Source of the DNA: a virus
Virus record (IMG/VR): IMGVR_UViG_3300043570_002836
Span: 1 to 64,000 of that record
Direction: 5' to 3' (one strand)
Length of the DNA: 64,000 nucleotides
The notes under the pieces are model-generated. The model did no database searches, was not told the origin of the DNA, and saw only the letters and a list, made by a program, of their open reading frames with translations. Shown here one piece after another: positions 59,156 through 64,000 of the stretch. The number at the start of each line of letters is the position of its first letter. The first letter of the stretch is position 1. Both the position numbers and the translations under genes were made by a program.

Positions 59156-59236
59156 TGGGAGTGGAGGGATTCGAACCCCCACGCAATAAAGACCTGATTT
59201 ACAGTCAGGCGAGCCAGCCAATTGCTCAACACTCCC
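59156..59236 (-). tRNA. tRNA-Tyr(GTA), copy 2
   Basis: Same structure as copy 1 (GGGAGTG/CACTCCC, GTA loop CTGTAAA, long variable arm), with one base difference. Confidence 0.93.
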
Positions 59237-59241
59237 AAAAC

Positions 59242-59305
59242 ATATCGTAGATTGTCCTTCACAATTTAACGGCGGGTTTGAACTTAATCAACTCTCCTAC
59301 GATAT
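59242..59305 (-). ncRNA. Predicted small three-way-junction RNA in tRNA spacer
   Basis: ATATCGTAG (59242-59250) pairs perfectly with CTACGATAT (59297-59305). Inside are ATTGT-CCTTC-ACAAT (59251-59265) and TTGA-ACTTAA-TCAA. No ORF. It could be a processing element or a small RNA. Confidence 0.45.
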
Positions 59306-59308
59306 TTG

Positions 59309-59380
59309 CACACCACCAAGGACTCGAACCCTGACCAAATGGGTTGGAACCATTTATGCTAGCCATTACACCAATGATGC
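59309..59380 (-). tRNA. tRNA-Trp(CCA)
   Basis: Acceptor GCATCAT/GTGGTGT, discriminator G, anticodon arm AATGG-TTCCAAC-CCATT, T-arm CAGGG-TTCGAGT-CCTTG. Confidence 0.9.
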
Positions 59381-59404
59381 GAATAATGAAACTTTGTTTC
59401 ATTG

Positions 59405-59478
59405 AGGACAGAGAGAGGTTCGAACTCTCGAATAATGGATTTGCAGTCCACCCCCTTAGACCACTCAGGCATCTGTCC
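59405..59478 (-). tRNA. tRNA-Cys(GCA)
   Basis: Acceptor GGACAGA/TCTGTCC, anticodon arm TGGA-CTGCAAA-TCCA, T-arm GAGAG-TTCGAAC-CTCTC, discriminator U as usual for tRNA-Cys. Its 5' end overlaps the stop of the gene upstream by 14 bases. Confidence 0.92.
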
Positions 59479-59872
59479 TTGAATTTACCATTTTAACTAA
59501 GACATCAACTAATATTACATTGTCGATACCCTCAATTAAGATTGGATTTTTTGTTTTCCCGTTTTCGATTAAATTACCTACTCCCATGTAAAACTTACAA
59601 TCAGTACTAATATTTGTTTTGTACATAATTGCGTTATACGCTTTTTGTTTTAATCTATCACTTCTAAATGTTGTTGTCAAATCTATGAAGATATCAACCC
59701 CGTCAATTGTTGTTTTAAAATCAAAATCAATAATTTGTTTTTTACCTAATGAGTTAATGAAAAATGGTTTTTCTTTATTTAACATTTTTTTTAACCCCGT
59801 TAATAATTCAAACTTGTCTTCTAATGACTTTCCATTCAGACATTTTTCTTGGTTAGTTTTACTGTGTGTCAT
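59465..59872 (-). CDS. Hypothetical protein, restriction-endonuclease-fold-like
   Basis: 135 residues. The centre, KKQIIDFDFKTTIDGVDIFI followed by D-L-T-T-T-F-R-S-D-R-L-K-Q-K-A, recalls nuclease folds of the PD-(D/E)xK group (D ... D-x-T), but the usual E-x-K is not seen, so activity is doubtful. The last 10 residues are encoded partly by the 5' part of tRNA-Cys, with the TGA stop in its D-arm, so mRNA and tRNA compete or the tRNA is cut from the message. Confidence 0.55.
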   Translation of the reverse strand: MTHSKTNQEKCLNGKSLEDKFELLTGLKKMLNKEKPFFINSLGKKQIIDFDFKTTIDGVDIFIDLTTTFRSDRLKQKAYNAIMYKTNISTDCKFYMGVGNLIENGKTKNPILIEGIDNVILVDVLVKMVNSRTDA

Positions 59873-59888
59873 AGTCGTAATGTTTTTA

Positions 59889-59990
59889 AATATTAAGTCG
59901 CGGGGAATCCATCTGCCGCTTATTACTAGAATCTTGTGGTTTACTTACTATAGTTCATACCGTTACCACTAGGAAACCCAACTTAATATT
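59889..59990 (-). ncRNA. Predicted branched RNA or decayed tRNA closed by a 10-bp stem
   Basis: AATATTAAGT (59889-59898) pairs with ACTTAATATT (59981-59990), enclosing 82 bases, a tRNA-like size. Inside, on the minus strand, GTGGT ... ACCAC and GCGG ... CCGC form two arms. A GTGGTAACGG piece recalls a D-loop, but no T-arm or anticodon arm fits a tRNA. It lies in the leader of the gene at 59872. Confidence 0.45.
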
Positions 59991-59993
59991 TTG

Positions 59994-60065
59994 TAGCCCC
60001 TGTAGGACTCGAACCTACACTATTTTGTATGTAAAACAAACACTTTTCCTTTAAGTTAAGGAGCT
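59994..60065 (-). tRNA. tRNA-Val(TAC)
   Basis: Acceptor AGCTCCT/AGGGGCT, anticodon arm TTTGT-TTTACAT-ACAAA, T-arm GTAGG-TTCGAGT-CCTAC. Starts with A rather than the usual G. Confidence 0.88.
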
Positions 60066-60073
60066 AATTATTG

Positions 60074-60148
60074 TGTCCCCGACAGGAATCGAACCTGTGA
60101 CCCTTCCATTAAAAGTGGAATGCTCTAAACCAACTGAGCTACGAGGAC
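60074..60148 (-). tRNA. tRNA-Lys(TTT)
   Basis: Acceptor GTCCTCG/CGGGGAC, D-arm TAGCTCAGTTGGTTTAGAGC, anticodon arm TTCCA-CTTTTAA-TGGAA, T-arm ACAGG-TTCGATT-CCTGT. Confidence 0.94.
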
Positions 60149-60159
60149 ATTTTTTTAAG

Positions 60160-60233
60160 TCGGAATGGTAGGGTTCGAACCTACGACCTTTCACGTATCA
60201 GGCGAATGCTCTAACCAACTGAGCTACATTCCG
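60160..60233 (-). tRNA. tRNA-Ile(GAT)
   Basis: Acceptor CGGAATG/CATTCCG, D-arm TAGCTCAGTTGGTTAGAGC, anticodon arm TTCGC-CTGATAC-GTGAA, T-arm GTAGG-TTCGAAC-CCTAC. Confidence 0.92.
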
Positions 60234-60243
60234 TTATTTTTGG

Positions 60244-60315
60244 TCGGGGTAGCAGGTGTCGAACCTGCCGCCTCTTGGTCCCAAACCAAGCGTCTCTCCC
60301 CAAGACTATACCCCG
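60244..60315 (-). tRNA. tRNA-Pro(TGG)
   Basis: Acceptor CGGGGTA/TACCCCG, anticodon arm CTTGG-TTTGGGA-CCAAG, T-arm GCAGG-TTCGACA-CCTGC. It abuts the stop of the gene at 60316. Confidence 0.92.
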
Positions 60316-60711
60316 TTATTTTGTTTTTAAGATATCCCCCAACTTCTTTACACGATTTTTGAAAGTTGTGTTGTAGAACTTTTCAAAATCTTGTTTAAGG
60401 TAGTTGAATCTGATATCACACCCATTTTTTAATTCTTTGTATGTGGAACCCCAATTCATCCCATCATTTACCATATCAATAACCAAGATTCCTACAGATA
60501 AGTTAGTAACATTCCCAACCCATATTGATATCTTCAATTCAGGGTTATATAAACCTCTACCATAAGATTCACCTCTTGGGTCAATAACAAAACCTCTTTT
60601 TTTGAACTCATCTAAAATGAAAGTTACCATTTCAGGTTTTAAACCTGATTGAATAGATTTAATCTCGTTATTTAATCCTTGAACTTTAGTTATTTTGTCT
60701 GTAGTTGTCAT
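60316..60711 (-). CDS. Hypothetical protein within the tRNA array
   Basis: 131 residues, starting MTTTDKITKVQGLNNEIKSI, with a helix to about 45, then FVIDPRGESYGRGLYNPELK and strands (ISIWVGNVTNLSVGILVIDM), ending KNRVKKLGDILKTK. Not recognised. It has a near-consensus host-type promoter (60740-60770) almost identical to that of the gene at 58585, so both are likely expressed early with the tRNAs. Confidence 0.65.
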   Translation of the reverse strand: MTTTDKITKVQGLNNEIKSIQSGLKPEMVTFILDEFKKRGFVIDPRGESYGRGLYNPELKISIWVGNVTNLSVGILVIDMVNDGMNWGSTYKELKNGCDIRFNYLKQDFEKFYNTTFKNRVKKLGDILKTK

Positions 60712-60739
60712 ATGTATGGGTTTATCGTTGTTTGTCTTA

Positions 60740-60770
60740 CAAATCTACGAAATCATTTCCATTCTCACAA
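60740..60770 (-). promoter_or_regulatory. Host-type promoter
   Basis: Minus strand: TTG (60770-60768) followed by TGAGAA, 20-base spacer, TAGATTTG (60747-60740), then TAAGACAAAC. Confidence 0.75.
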
Positions 60771-60791
60771 CACTTTTGTTATTTTTTTTTG

Positions 60792-60862
60792 TACCGAGTA
60801 TGGGTTTCGAACCCACTTGACCATCCTTATGAGAGATAGTTCTTTTCCTTTAAGCCTCGGTG
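60792..60862 (-). tRNA. tRNA-Met or tRNA-Ile2 (CAT), third CAT species
   Basis: Acceptor ACCGAGG/ACTCGGT (last pair mismatched), anticodon arm TATCT-CTCATAA-GGATG with two G-U pairs, T-arm GTGGG-TTCGAAA-CCCAT. Its D-arm is poor in G (CTTAAAGGAAAAG). Confidence 0.8.
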
Positions 60863-60869
60863 TTTCTGC

Positions 60870-60956
60870 GGAAGATGTAGGGTTCGAACCTACGCATCAT
60901 ATTTCAGACCTACTTGTTTAGCAAACAAGCCTCTTTACCGATTTGAGTAATCTTCC
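60870..60956 (-). tRNA. tRNA-Ser(GCT)
   Basis: Acceptor GGAAGAT/ATCTTCC, discriminator G, anticodon arm CTTGT-TTGCTAA-ACAAG, long variable arm, T-arm GTAGG-TTCGAAC-CCTAC. Confidence 0.92.
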
Positions 60957-60962
60957 AAATTA

Positions 60963-60980
60963 TACCGACCTAGCTCGGTA
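60963..60980 (-). other. Hairpin in tRNA spacer
   Basis: TACCGA-CCTAGC-TCGGTA, a perfect 6-bp stem between tRNA-Arg(ACG) and tRNA-Ser(GCT), without a T tract, so more likely a processing or stability element than a terminator. Confidence 0.5.
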
Positions 60981-60996
60981 TCACACATCGGATACG

Positions 60997-61068
60997 TAGT
61001 CCCCCAAGGACTCGAACCTTGACAATAACATCCGTAGTGTTAAGTGCTATCCATTACACCAAGGAACC
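60997..61068 (-). tRNA. tRNA-Arg(ACG)
   Basis: Acceptor GGTTCCT/GGGGACT, anticodon arm TAACA-CTACGGA-TGTTA, T-arm CAAGG-TTCGAGT-CCTTG. Reading CGN codons would need A-to-I editing at position 34 by a host enzyme. Confidence 0.9.
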
Positions 61069-61070
61069 AA

Positions 61071-61109
61071 ATTATTAGGTCAGGACCTAATAATCACTCA
61101 TTATTAGGT
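61071..61109 (-). repeat. Three-armed inverted/direct repeat (mutually exclusive hairpins)
   Basis: ATTATTAGGT (61071-61080), its complement ACCTAATAAT (61085-61094), and ATTATTAGGT again (61100-61109). The middle arm can pair perfectly with either outer arm (loops of 4 and 5 bases), a switch-like arrangement between tRNA-Arg(ACG) and tRNA-His. Confidence 0.8.
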
Positions 61110-61124
61110 TTTAACCTTATATTG

Positions 61125-61199
61125 GGAGTATAGTGAGATTTGAACTCACCCTATTATCACCACAAAATAACGTGCTCAACCACTGACACTATATACTCC
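61125..61199 (-). tRNA. tRNA-His(GTG)
   Basis: Extra 5' G (-1) opposite C73, acceptor GAGTATA/TATACTC, anticodon arm TTATT-TTGTGGT-GATAA, T-arm GTGAG-TTCAAAT-CTCAC. The G-1:C73 pair is the histidine identity mark. Confidence 0.9.
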
Positions 61200-61206
61200 A
61201 TAAAAA

Positions 61207-61272
61207 CCCCACTTCATCAGCTTAACGGACTGACTGCCATATCGGAGGTGGGGGTATCCTGTTAATTCAGGA
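61207..61272 (-). other. Hairpin-rich spacer between tRNA-Phe and tRNA-His
   Basis: CCCCAC (61207-61212) pairs with GTGGGG (61248-61253) around a 35-base branched loop, next to TCCTG-TTAATT-CAGGA (61257-61272). No ORF or tRNA. On the minus strand the first stem is followed by TTTTT, so it could also stop transcription. Confidence 0.45.
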
Positions 61273-61277
61273 CCTCG

Positions 61278-61350
61278 TGGGACAGGAGAGAATCGAACTC
61301 TCATTGCTTGTTCTTCAAACAAGTGCCTTGACCAACTTGGCAACTGACCC
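61278..61350 (-). tRNA. tRNA-Phe(GAA)
   Basis: Acceptor GGGTCAG/CTGTCCC, anticodon arm CTTGT-TTGAAGA-ACAAG, T-arm GAGAG-TTCGATT-CTCTC. Confidence 0.92.
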
Positions 61351-61359
61351 AATTTATTG

Positions 61360-61432
61360 TTGTCCCACAAGGGTTCGAACCTCGACTCTTCTGTACCAAA
61401 AACAGACGTGTTGCCAATTACACTATAGGACA
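61360..61432 (-). tRNA. tRNA-Gln(TTG)
   Basis: Acceptor TGTCCTA/TGGGACA (U1-A72, as usual for tRNA-Gln), anticodon arm TCTGT-TTTTGGT-ACAGA, T-arm CGAGG-TTCGAAC-CCTTG. Confidence 0.92.
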
Positions 61433-61438
61433 GTGAGA

Positions 61439-61564
61439 TTACTTTTGTAATCTTTTTAATAATTTTTTAATTAACTTAAATTTGATTTTAATCCCTTTAG
61501 GTTCTTGTCTCAAAAACACTCGACTTGATTCGAATGTTCCTGTTAATACTTCTTTTCTTTTCAT
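61439..61564 (-). CDS. Very small basic protein (41 residues)
   Basis: From ATG 61564: MKRKEVLTGTFESSRVFLRQ, then a basic helix (KFKLIKKLLKRLQK). Between tRNA-Ser(TGA) and tRNA-Gln; A-rich start context. A real gene is plausible because the sequence has a folded-then-basic layout and no T-tract, but the short length leaves doubt. Confidence 0.45.
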   Translation of the reverse strand: MKRKEVLTGTFESSRVFLRQEPKGIKIKFKLIKKLLKRLQK

Positions 61565-61583
61565 AATTTATTTTTCTTTTTTG

Positions 61584-61666
61584 CGGAAGACAGAGGAATC
61601 GAACCCCTAAAGCTTTTACACCCAGCTGATTTCAAGTCAGTGTCCTCGTCCATTCGGGCGCCTTCC
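61584..61666 (-). tRNA. tRNA-Ser(TGA)
   Basis: Acceptor GGAAGGC/GTCTTCC, discriminator G, anticodon arm CTGA-CTTGAAA-TCAG, long variable arm, T-arm TAGGG..CCTCT region with TTCGATT loop. First tRNA of the array. Confidence 0.9.
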
Positions 61667-61709
61667 GTATTTTTATCTTTACCAATATGTCAAAGAACTT
61701 TTCATTTTA

Positions 61710-61717
61710 CAAAGTTA
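61710..61717 (-). promoter_or_regulatory. Host-type -7 box upstream of the tRNA array
   Basis: Minus-strand TAACTTTG followed by TAAAATGAA, about 44 bases before tRNA-Ser(TGA). The -33 TTG is not clear. Confidence 0.5.
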
Positions 61718-61753
61718 CATTTTTTATTTTGTAACTTCCTAATTTTTATTCCA

Positions 61754-61787
61754 TAAAAAAACCCCCGAACTTTTGGTTCAGGGGTCT
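61754..61787 (-). terminator. Terminator before the tRNA array
   Basis: ACCCC(C)GAAC - TTTT - GGTTCAGGGGT with an A tract on the + side (T tract on the minus strand). It separates the small-gene transcript at 61.8-62.4 kb from the tRNA array. Confidence 0.8.
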
Positions 61788-61811
61788 TACTAAATTAATA
61801 TACGTTTATAT

Positions 61812-61931
61812 TTAACTTAATATGTTTTCTGAACCATATGACATGCTAAACCACATCGGATACGATACGCAACAAACGCGAATCTGTTTCGATGGACTTA
61901 CTTGTTTAATATGTTGTTCAGTTGCTCTCAT
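61812..61931 (-). CDS. Possible very small protein (39 residues)
   Basis: From ATG 61931: MRATEQHIKQVSPSKQIRVC, then C-V-S-Y-P-M-W-F-S-M-S-Y-G-S. It is the only frame after a strong host-type promoter and before a terminator. The unit could instead be a small RNA, because parts of it can pair (for example ACATATT with AATATGT). Confidence 0.4.
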   Translation of the reverse strand: MRATEQHIKQVSPSKQIRVCCVSYPMWFSMSYGSENILS

Positions 61932-61957
61932 TTTTTTTATTCTTTAATATATATCTA

Positions 61958-61987
61958 CAAATTTAGTAAAAGTTTGTTGAATGTCAA
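61958..61987 (-). promoter_or_regulatory. Host-type promoter
   Basis: Minus strand: TTG (61987-61985), 19 bases, TAAATTTG (61965-61958). It lies inside the 3' end side of the upstream gene block and reads into 61812-61931. Confidence 0.65.
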
Positions 61988-62001
61988 TGTTTTTTTAAAT
62001 T

Positions 62002-62184
62002 TTAACTGTTTTTCCACTCTTTCCAATAGTCAAATTCTTTTAAATTTTCTAAAAATTGTTTCTCAACCATTACATAGTTACTTGAGTTTTCCATTTCAGA
62101 TAACATATTGAAAAATTGTTGTCCATCTAATGACTCGGCAAACTGTCTATGTTCTTCTTCTAATATTTCGTGAAATCTTCCCAT
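62002..62184 (-). CDS. Small helical acidic protein
   Basis: 60 residues: MGRFHEILEEEHRQFAESLD, then QQFFNMLSEMENSSNYVMVE and FLENLKEFDYWKEWKNS. Almost fully helical. The start lies just after the stop of the gene at 62186, so both are translated from one message. Not recognised. Confidence 0.65.
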   Translation of the reverse strand: MGRFHEILEEEHRQFAESLDGQQFFNMLSEMENSSNYVMVEKQFLENLKEFDYWKEWKNS

Positions 62185-62185
62185 C

Positions 62186-62365
62186 TTATATTTTCTTTAC
62201 GTGGTATTCGTGACCTGAATCAGAATTTGTTTGAAAGATGTCTTTCATTGTTTCAGCTTCATTTTCGGTTTCAAATTCCCAAACCTCAATATCAGTGTTT
62301 AATAAAATAACAGGTAAACTTTTTCCTGTTTTTTTGTTTTTTACGTTTTTGATAATTACATACAT
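62186..62365 (-). CDS. Small hypothetical protein (59 residues)
   Basis: From ATG 62365: MYVIIKNVKNKKTGKSLPVI, LLNTDIEVWEFETENEAETM, then a DIFQTNSDSGHEYHVKKI end. A small beta-alpha-beta fold of the kind seen in single-domain phage proteins of unknown role. A strong host-type promoter (62385-62415) precedes it. Confidence 0.7.
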   Translation of the reverse strand: MYVIIKNVKNKKTGKSLPVILLNTDIEVWEFETENEAETMKDIFQTNSDSGHEYHVKKI

Positions 62366-62384
62366 AGTCTCGATATTTTTTTTA

Positions 62385-62415
62385 CAAATCTAATAACAAT
62401 TTAGATATTAAACAA
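62385..62415 (-). promoter_or_regulatory. Host-type promoter
   Basis: Minus strand: TTG (62415-62413), 20 bases, TAGATTTG (62392-62385), then TAAAAAAAA. Drives the two small genes at 62002-62365. Confidence 0.75.
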
Positions 62416-62417
62416 CT

Positions 62418-64000
62418 TTAAAATCTGTTTTTTTTCTTACCACCAAACATTCTTAAATTTTGTTCGGCTAACGTACCCTTCTTTAATTCAAAGATTTCAT
62501 TTCGGTTAAGGGGTTTATTAACTTGTTTTGGTTTTTCATCCTTAGATGGATGATAAATATCTTTTCGGTTTTGGATGTTATTGATTAAATCGTAATTTAT
62601 TTTGGCGTTTTCTTGTTTTGGTTTAACATTTAATTTGAGAACATTGGTTAATAAATTTTCAATTTTATCCTTAACTATGTTGAATTCGGATAAATTTGAC
62701 GAGTTAATTACTTCAATTGTTATTTCTTTAAATTTTTCGGTAATTAACTCGGATAATGGTCCAAAATCTTTTTTTGTTTTACTAATTTTTGAATAATTAC
62801 TTCTAATTTTTGACGACATATTAGTGTCAGGATGTTGTGTTAAACTATTTGGATGAATACGTCGATAAAACCCAATTTTTTTAGTGTGGGTTAATTTTAC
62901 TTTATTTTTATATAATCGACCCATTAAATCGGAATCAGCCGCACATCTCCACCCCTCAAATCCATTCATATTTAAAAATAAGTTTTTATTAATACCGAAT
63001 ACACCTTCACCGTATGTGTTAGTTGTGGTGATGGTTTTATTAATTCCTTTAACGTCACCTTTAAAATCTAAATACATAGGTTTAATTAAGTCATGCGTAC
63101 TTTTTTTGGCCATGATATCTTGTATTAATTGTTCTGTCATAATATCGTCAGAATCAAAAAATAAAATATAATTAGATTTACTAATTTTAGTTAAACTATT
63201 TTTAATAATATATGGACCAACATTTTTTTCAAAGTATTGAAAACTTATTCGACTATCAAAACTATTATTTTTCACATATTCTAATGTTTTTTTACAACCA
63301 TCAATTCCGATGAAGATTTCACATTCAAGGTTTTTGATAGACTTAATTATGGATTGTAACGTTTCATCAAGGAATTCAACATTGTCGAATGTTGGTAATA
63401 TAATTGTTATTTCTTTCTCTTCATTTTTAATATCGAATTCATTAACTATTTTATCAATAAACAACAAATCTTTATATACCAATATGTTTTCGTTATTTTT
63501 ATCATTTCCGATAACTATAACTTTATCACCATGTGACCATTTTTGTAAATTTTCCAAAATTACAACTGAAAAATCTTTTTTAGTTTTATCAACATTAAAT
63601 AAAATTTTACTACCTATTTTCTCTTTAAAGTTATTTTCTAAATACGTTAAATGGTGCATGTTCATTCGTGAAATTAAGTACTTATTCTCAACCATTTTTC
63701 TTGCAGGGTCAGAAAGAACCGAACTATAAATATGTCTACCGTATTTTCTATCATCTATCTTATATATTGATGGTACATAAAGTTTATCTTCTAAAAAATA
63801 GTATTTATCACTTTTATAATATGTAATTATTGGTGAATATAATGTATCAATATTATTAAGTTTCATTAAATTCACCTCCTCTCTTAGTTGACGGTCATTA
63901 TAACATTCATCATTATCTAAAGTCATAATATATTCACAATTCACCGATTTACATTTTTCTAAACCCAAATTTCTTTTATCAATCATACCATCAATTTTAT
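62418..64000 (-). CDS. Glycosyltransferase family 2, two-domain (N-terminus outside window)
   Basis: The frame is open to the window edge; the visible start reads K-I-D-G, then MIDKRNLGLEKCKSVNCEYI and M-T-L-D-N-D-E, the middle of a first GT2 domain with its D-x-D equivalent, so roughly 70 residues lie outside. A second GT2 domain covers about residues 190-400: ITIILPTFDNVEFLDETLQS, EIFIGIDGCKKTLEYV, NYILFFDSDDIMTEQ, GEGVFGINKNLFLNMNGFEG, AADSDLMGRLYKN. The last 130 residues are basic and unstructured, ending L-A-E-Q-N-L-R-M-F-G-G-K-K-K. Acceptor unknown. Confidence 0.85.
   Translation of the reverse strand, partial: KIDGMIDKRNLGLEKCKSVNCEYIMTLDNDECYNDRQLREEVNLMKLNNIDTLYSPIITYYKSDKYYFLEDKLYVPSIYKIDDRKYGRHIYSSVLSDPARKMVENKYLISRMNMHHLTYLENNFKEKIGSKILFNVDKTKKDFSVVILENLQKWSHGDKVIVIGNDKNNENILVYKDLLFIDKIVNEFDIKNEEKEITIILPTFDNVEFLDETLQSIIKSIKNLECEIFIGIDGCKKTLEYVKNNSFDSRISFQYFEKNVGPYIIKNSLTKISKSNYILFFDSDDIMTEQLIQDIMAKKSTHDLIKPMYLDFKGDVKGINKTITTTNTYGEGVFGINKNLFLNMNGFEGWRCAADSDLMGRLYKNKVKLTHTKKIGFYRRIHPNSLTQHPDTNMSSKIRSNYSKISKTKKDFGPLSELITEKFKEITIEVINSSNLSEFNIVKDKIENLLTNVLKLNVKPKQENAKINYDLINNIQNRKDIYHPSKDEKPKQVNKPLNRNEIFELKKGTLAEQNLRMFGGKKKNRF

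Noticed and set aside
56366-61370. Short frames across tRNA genes (for example at 56366, 60165, 60679, 61176)
   Set aside because: They read through tRNA sequences and have no independent support.
1-64000. CRISPR arrays, insertion sequences, integrase or attachment sites
   Set aside because: No regularly spaced repeats, transposase, integrase or tRNA-end duplications pointing to integration were seen; the tRNA-Tyr pair is better explained as a local duplication.

Overview
The window is part of a large, AT-rich tailed phage genome with T4-type head and baseplate genes. It reads as a contractile-tailed T4-like phage of a Bacteroidota host, perhaps a flavobacterium. The T4-like evidence is the order terminase large subunit, portal, prohead protease, scaffold and gp23-type major capsid protein on one strand, plus a gp55-like late sigma factor and a gp5-like baseplate OB-fold protein. 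The host evidence is: ribosome sites are A-rich and lack Shine-Dalgarno sequences; many promoters match the Bacteroidota form TTG-N19/20-TAnnTTTG; the phage carries a Bacteroidota-type ribosomal protein bS21; and there is a DUF4494-like protein. No integrase, attachment site, CRISPR array or IS element was seen.

Layout. 1-14 kb (+): glycosylation and sugar-nucleotide genes (several glycosyltransferases, Gmd, GDP-fucose synthase, an FkbM-type and a C-methyltransferase), with a 3'-5' exonuclease, dUTPase and PhoH. 13.6-22.5 kb (+): late sigma factor, then baseplate, tail and fibre-like proteins. 22.5-25.3 kb: small genes on both strands. 25.4-41.8 kb (-): head morphogenesis, interrupted by one + gene (bS21). 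41.9-46.5 kb: a ClpC-like ATPase (+), a metallo-aminopeptidase (-), an unknown gene (-) and a phage tmRNA (+). 46.5-56 kb (-): unknown virion-type proteins, a gene-free kilobase that looks like one large structured RNA with its own promoters and terminator, a lysis group (M15 endolysin, GAF protein), and an RNA-repair-like group (RNA ligase, metallophosphoesterase, cyclic-phosphate receiver-like protein). 56-61.7 kb (-): 26 canonical tRNA genes covering all 20 amino acids, mixed with small genes and hairpin-rich spacers. 61.8-64 kb (-): small genes and a truncated glycosyltransferase.

How it works together. Two promoter classes can be read. Host-like promoters precede the tRNAs, tmRNA, large RNA and small early genes. 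A TATTTATA motif lies just upstream of virion genes and may be the target of the gp55-like sigma factor. The phage appears to bring much of its own translation support: a full tRNA set, tmRNA, bS21 and RNA repair. It also carries a proteolysis arm (ClpC-like unfoldase plus peptidase). At least five otherwise unrelated proteins share an N-terminal leader ending in (I/L)xE, the cleavage signature of T4-type prohead protease. This suggests a set of proteins sent into the capsid.

Limits: all calls are by reading; no database search or folding program was run. tRNA and RNA boundaries are by hand.
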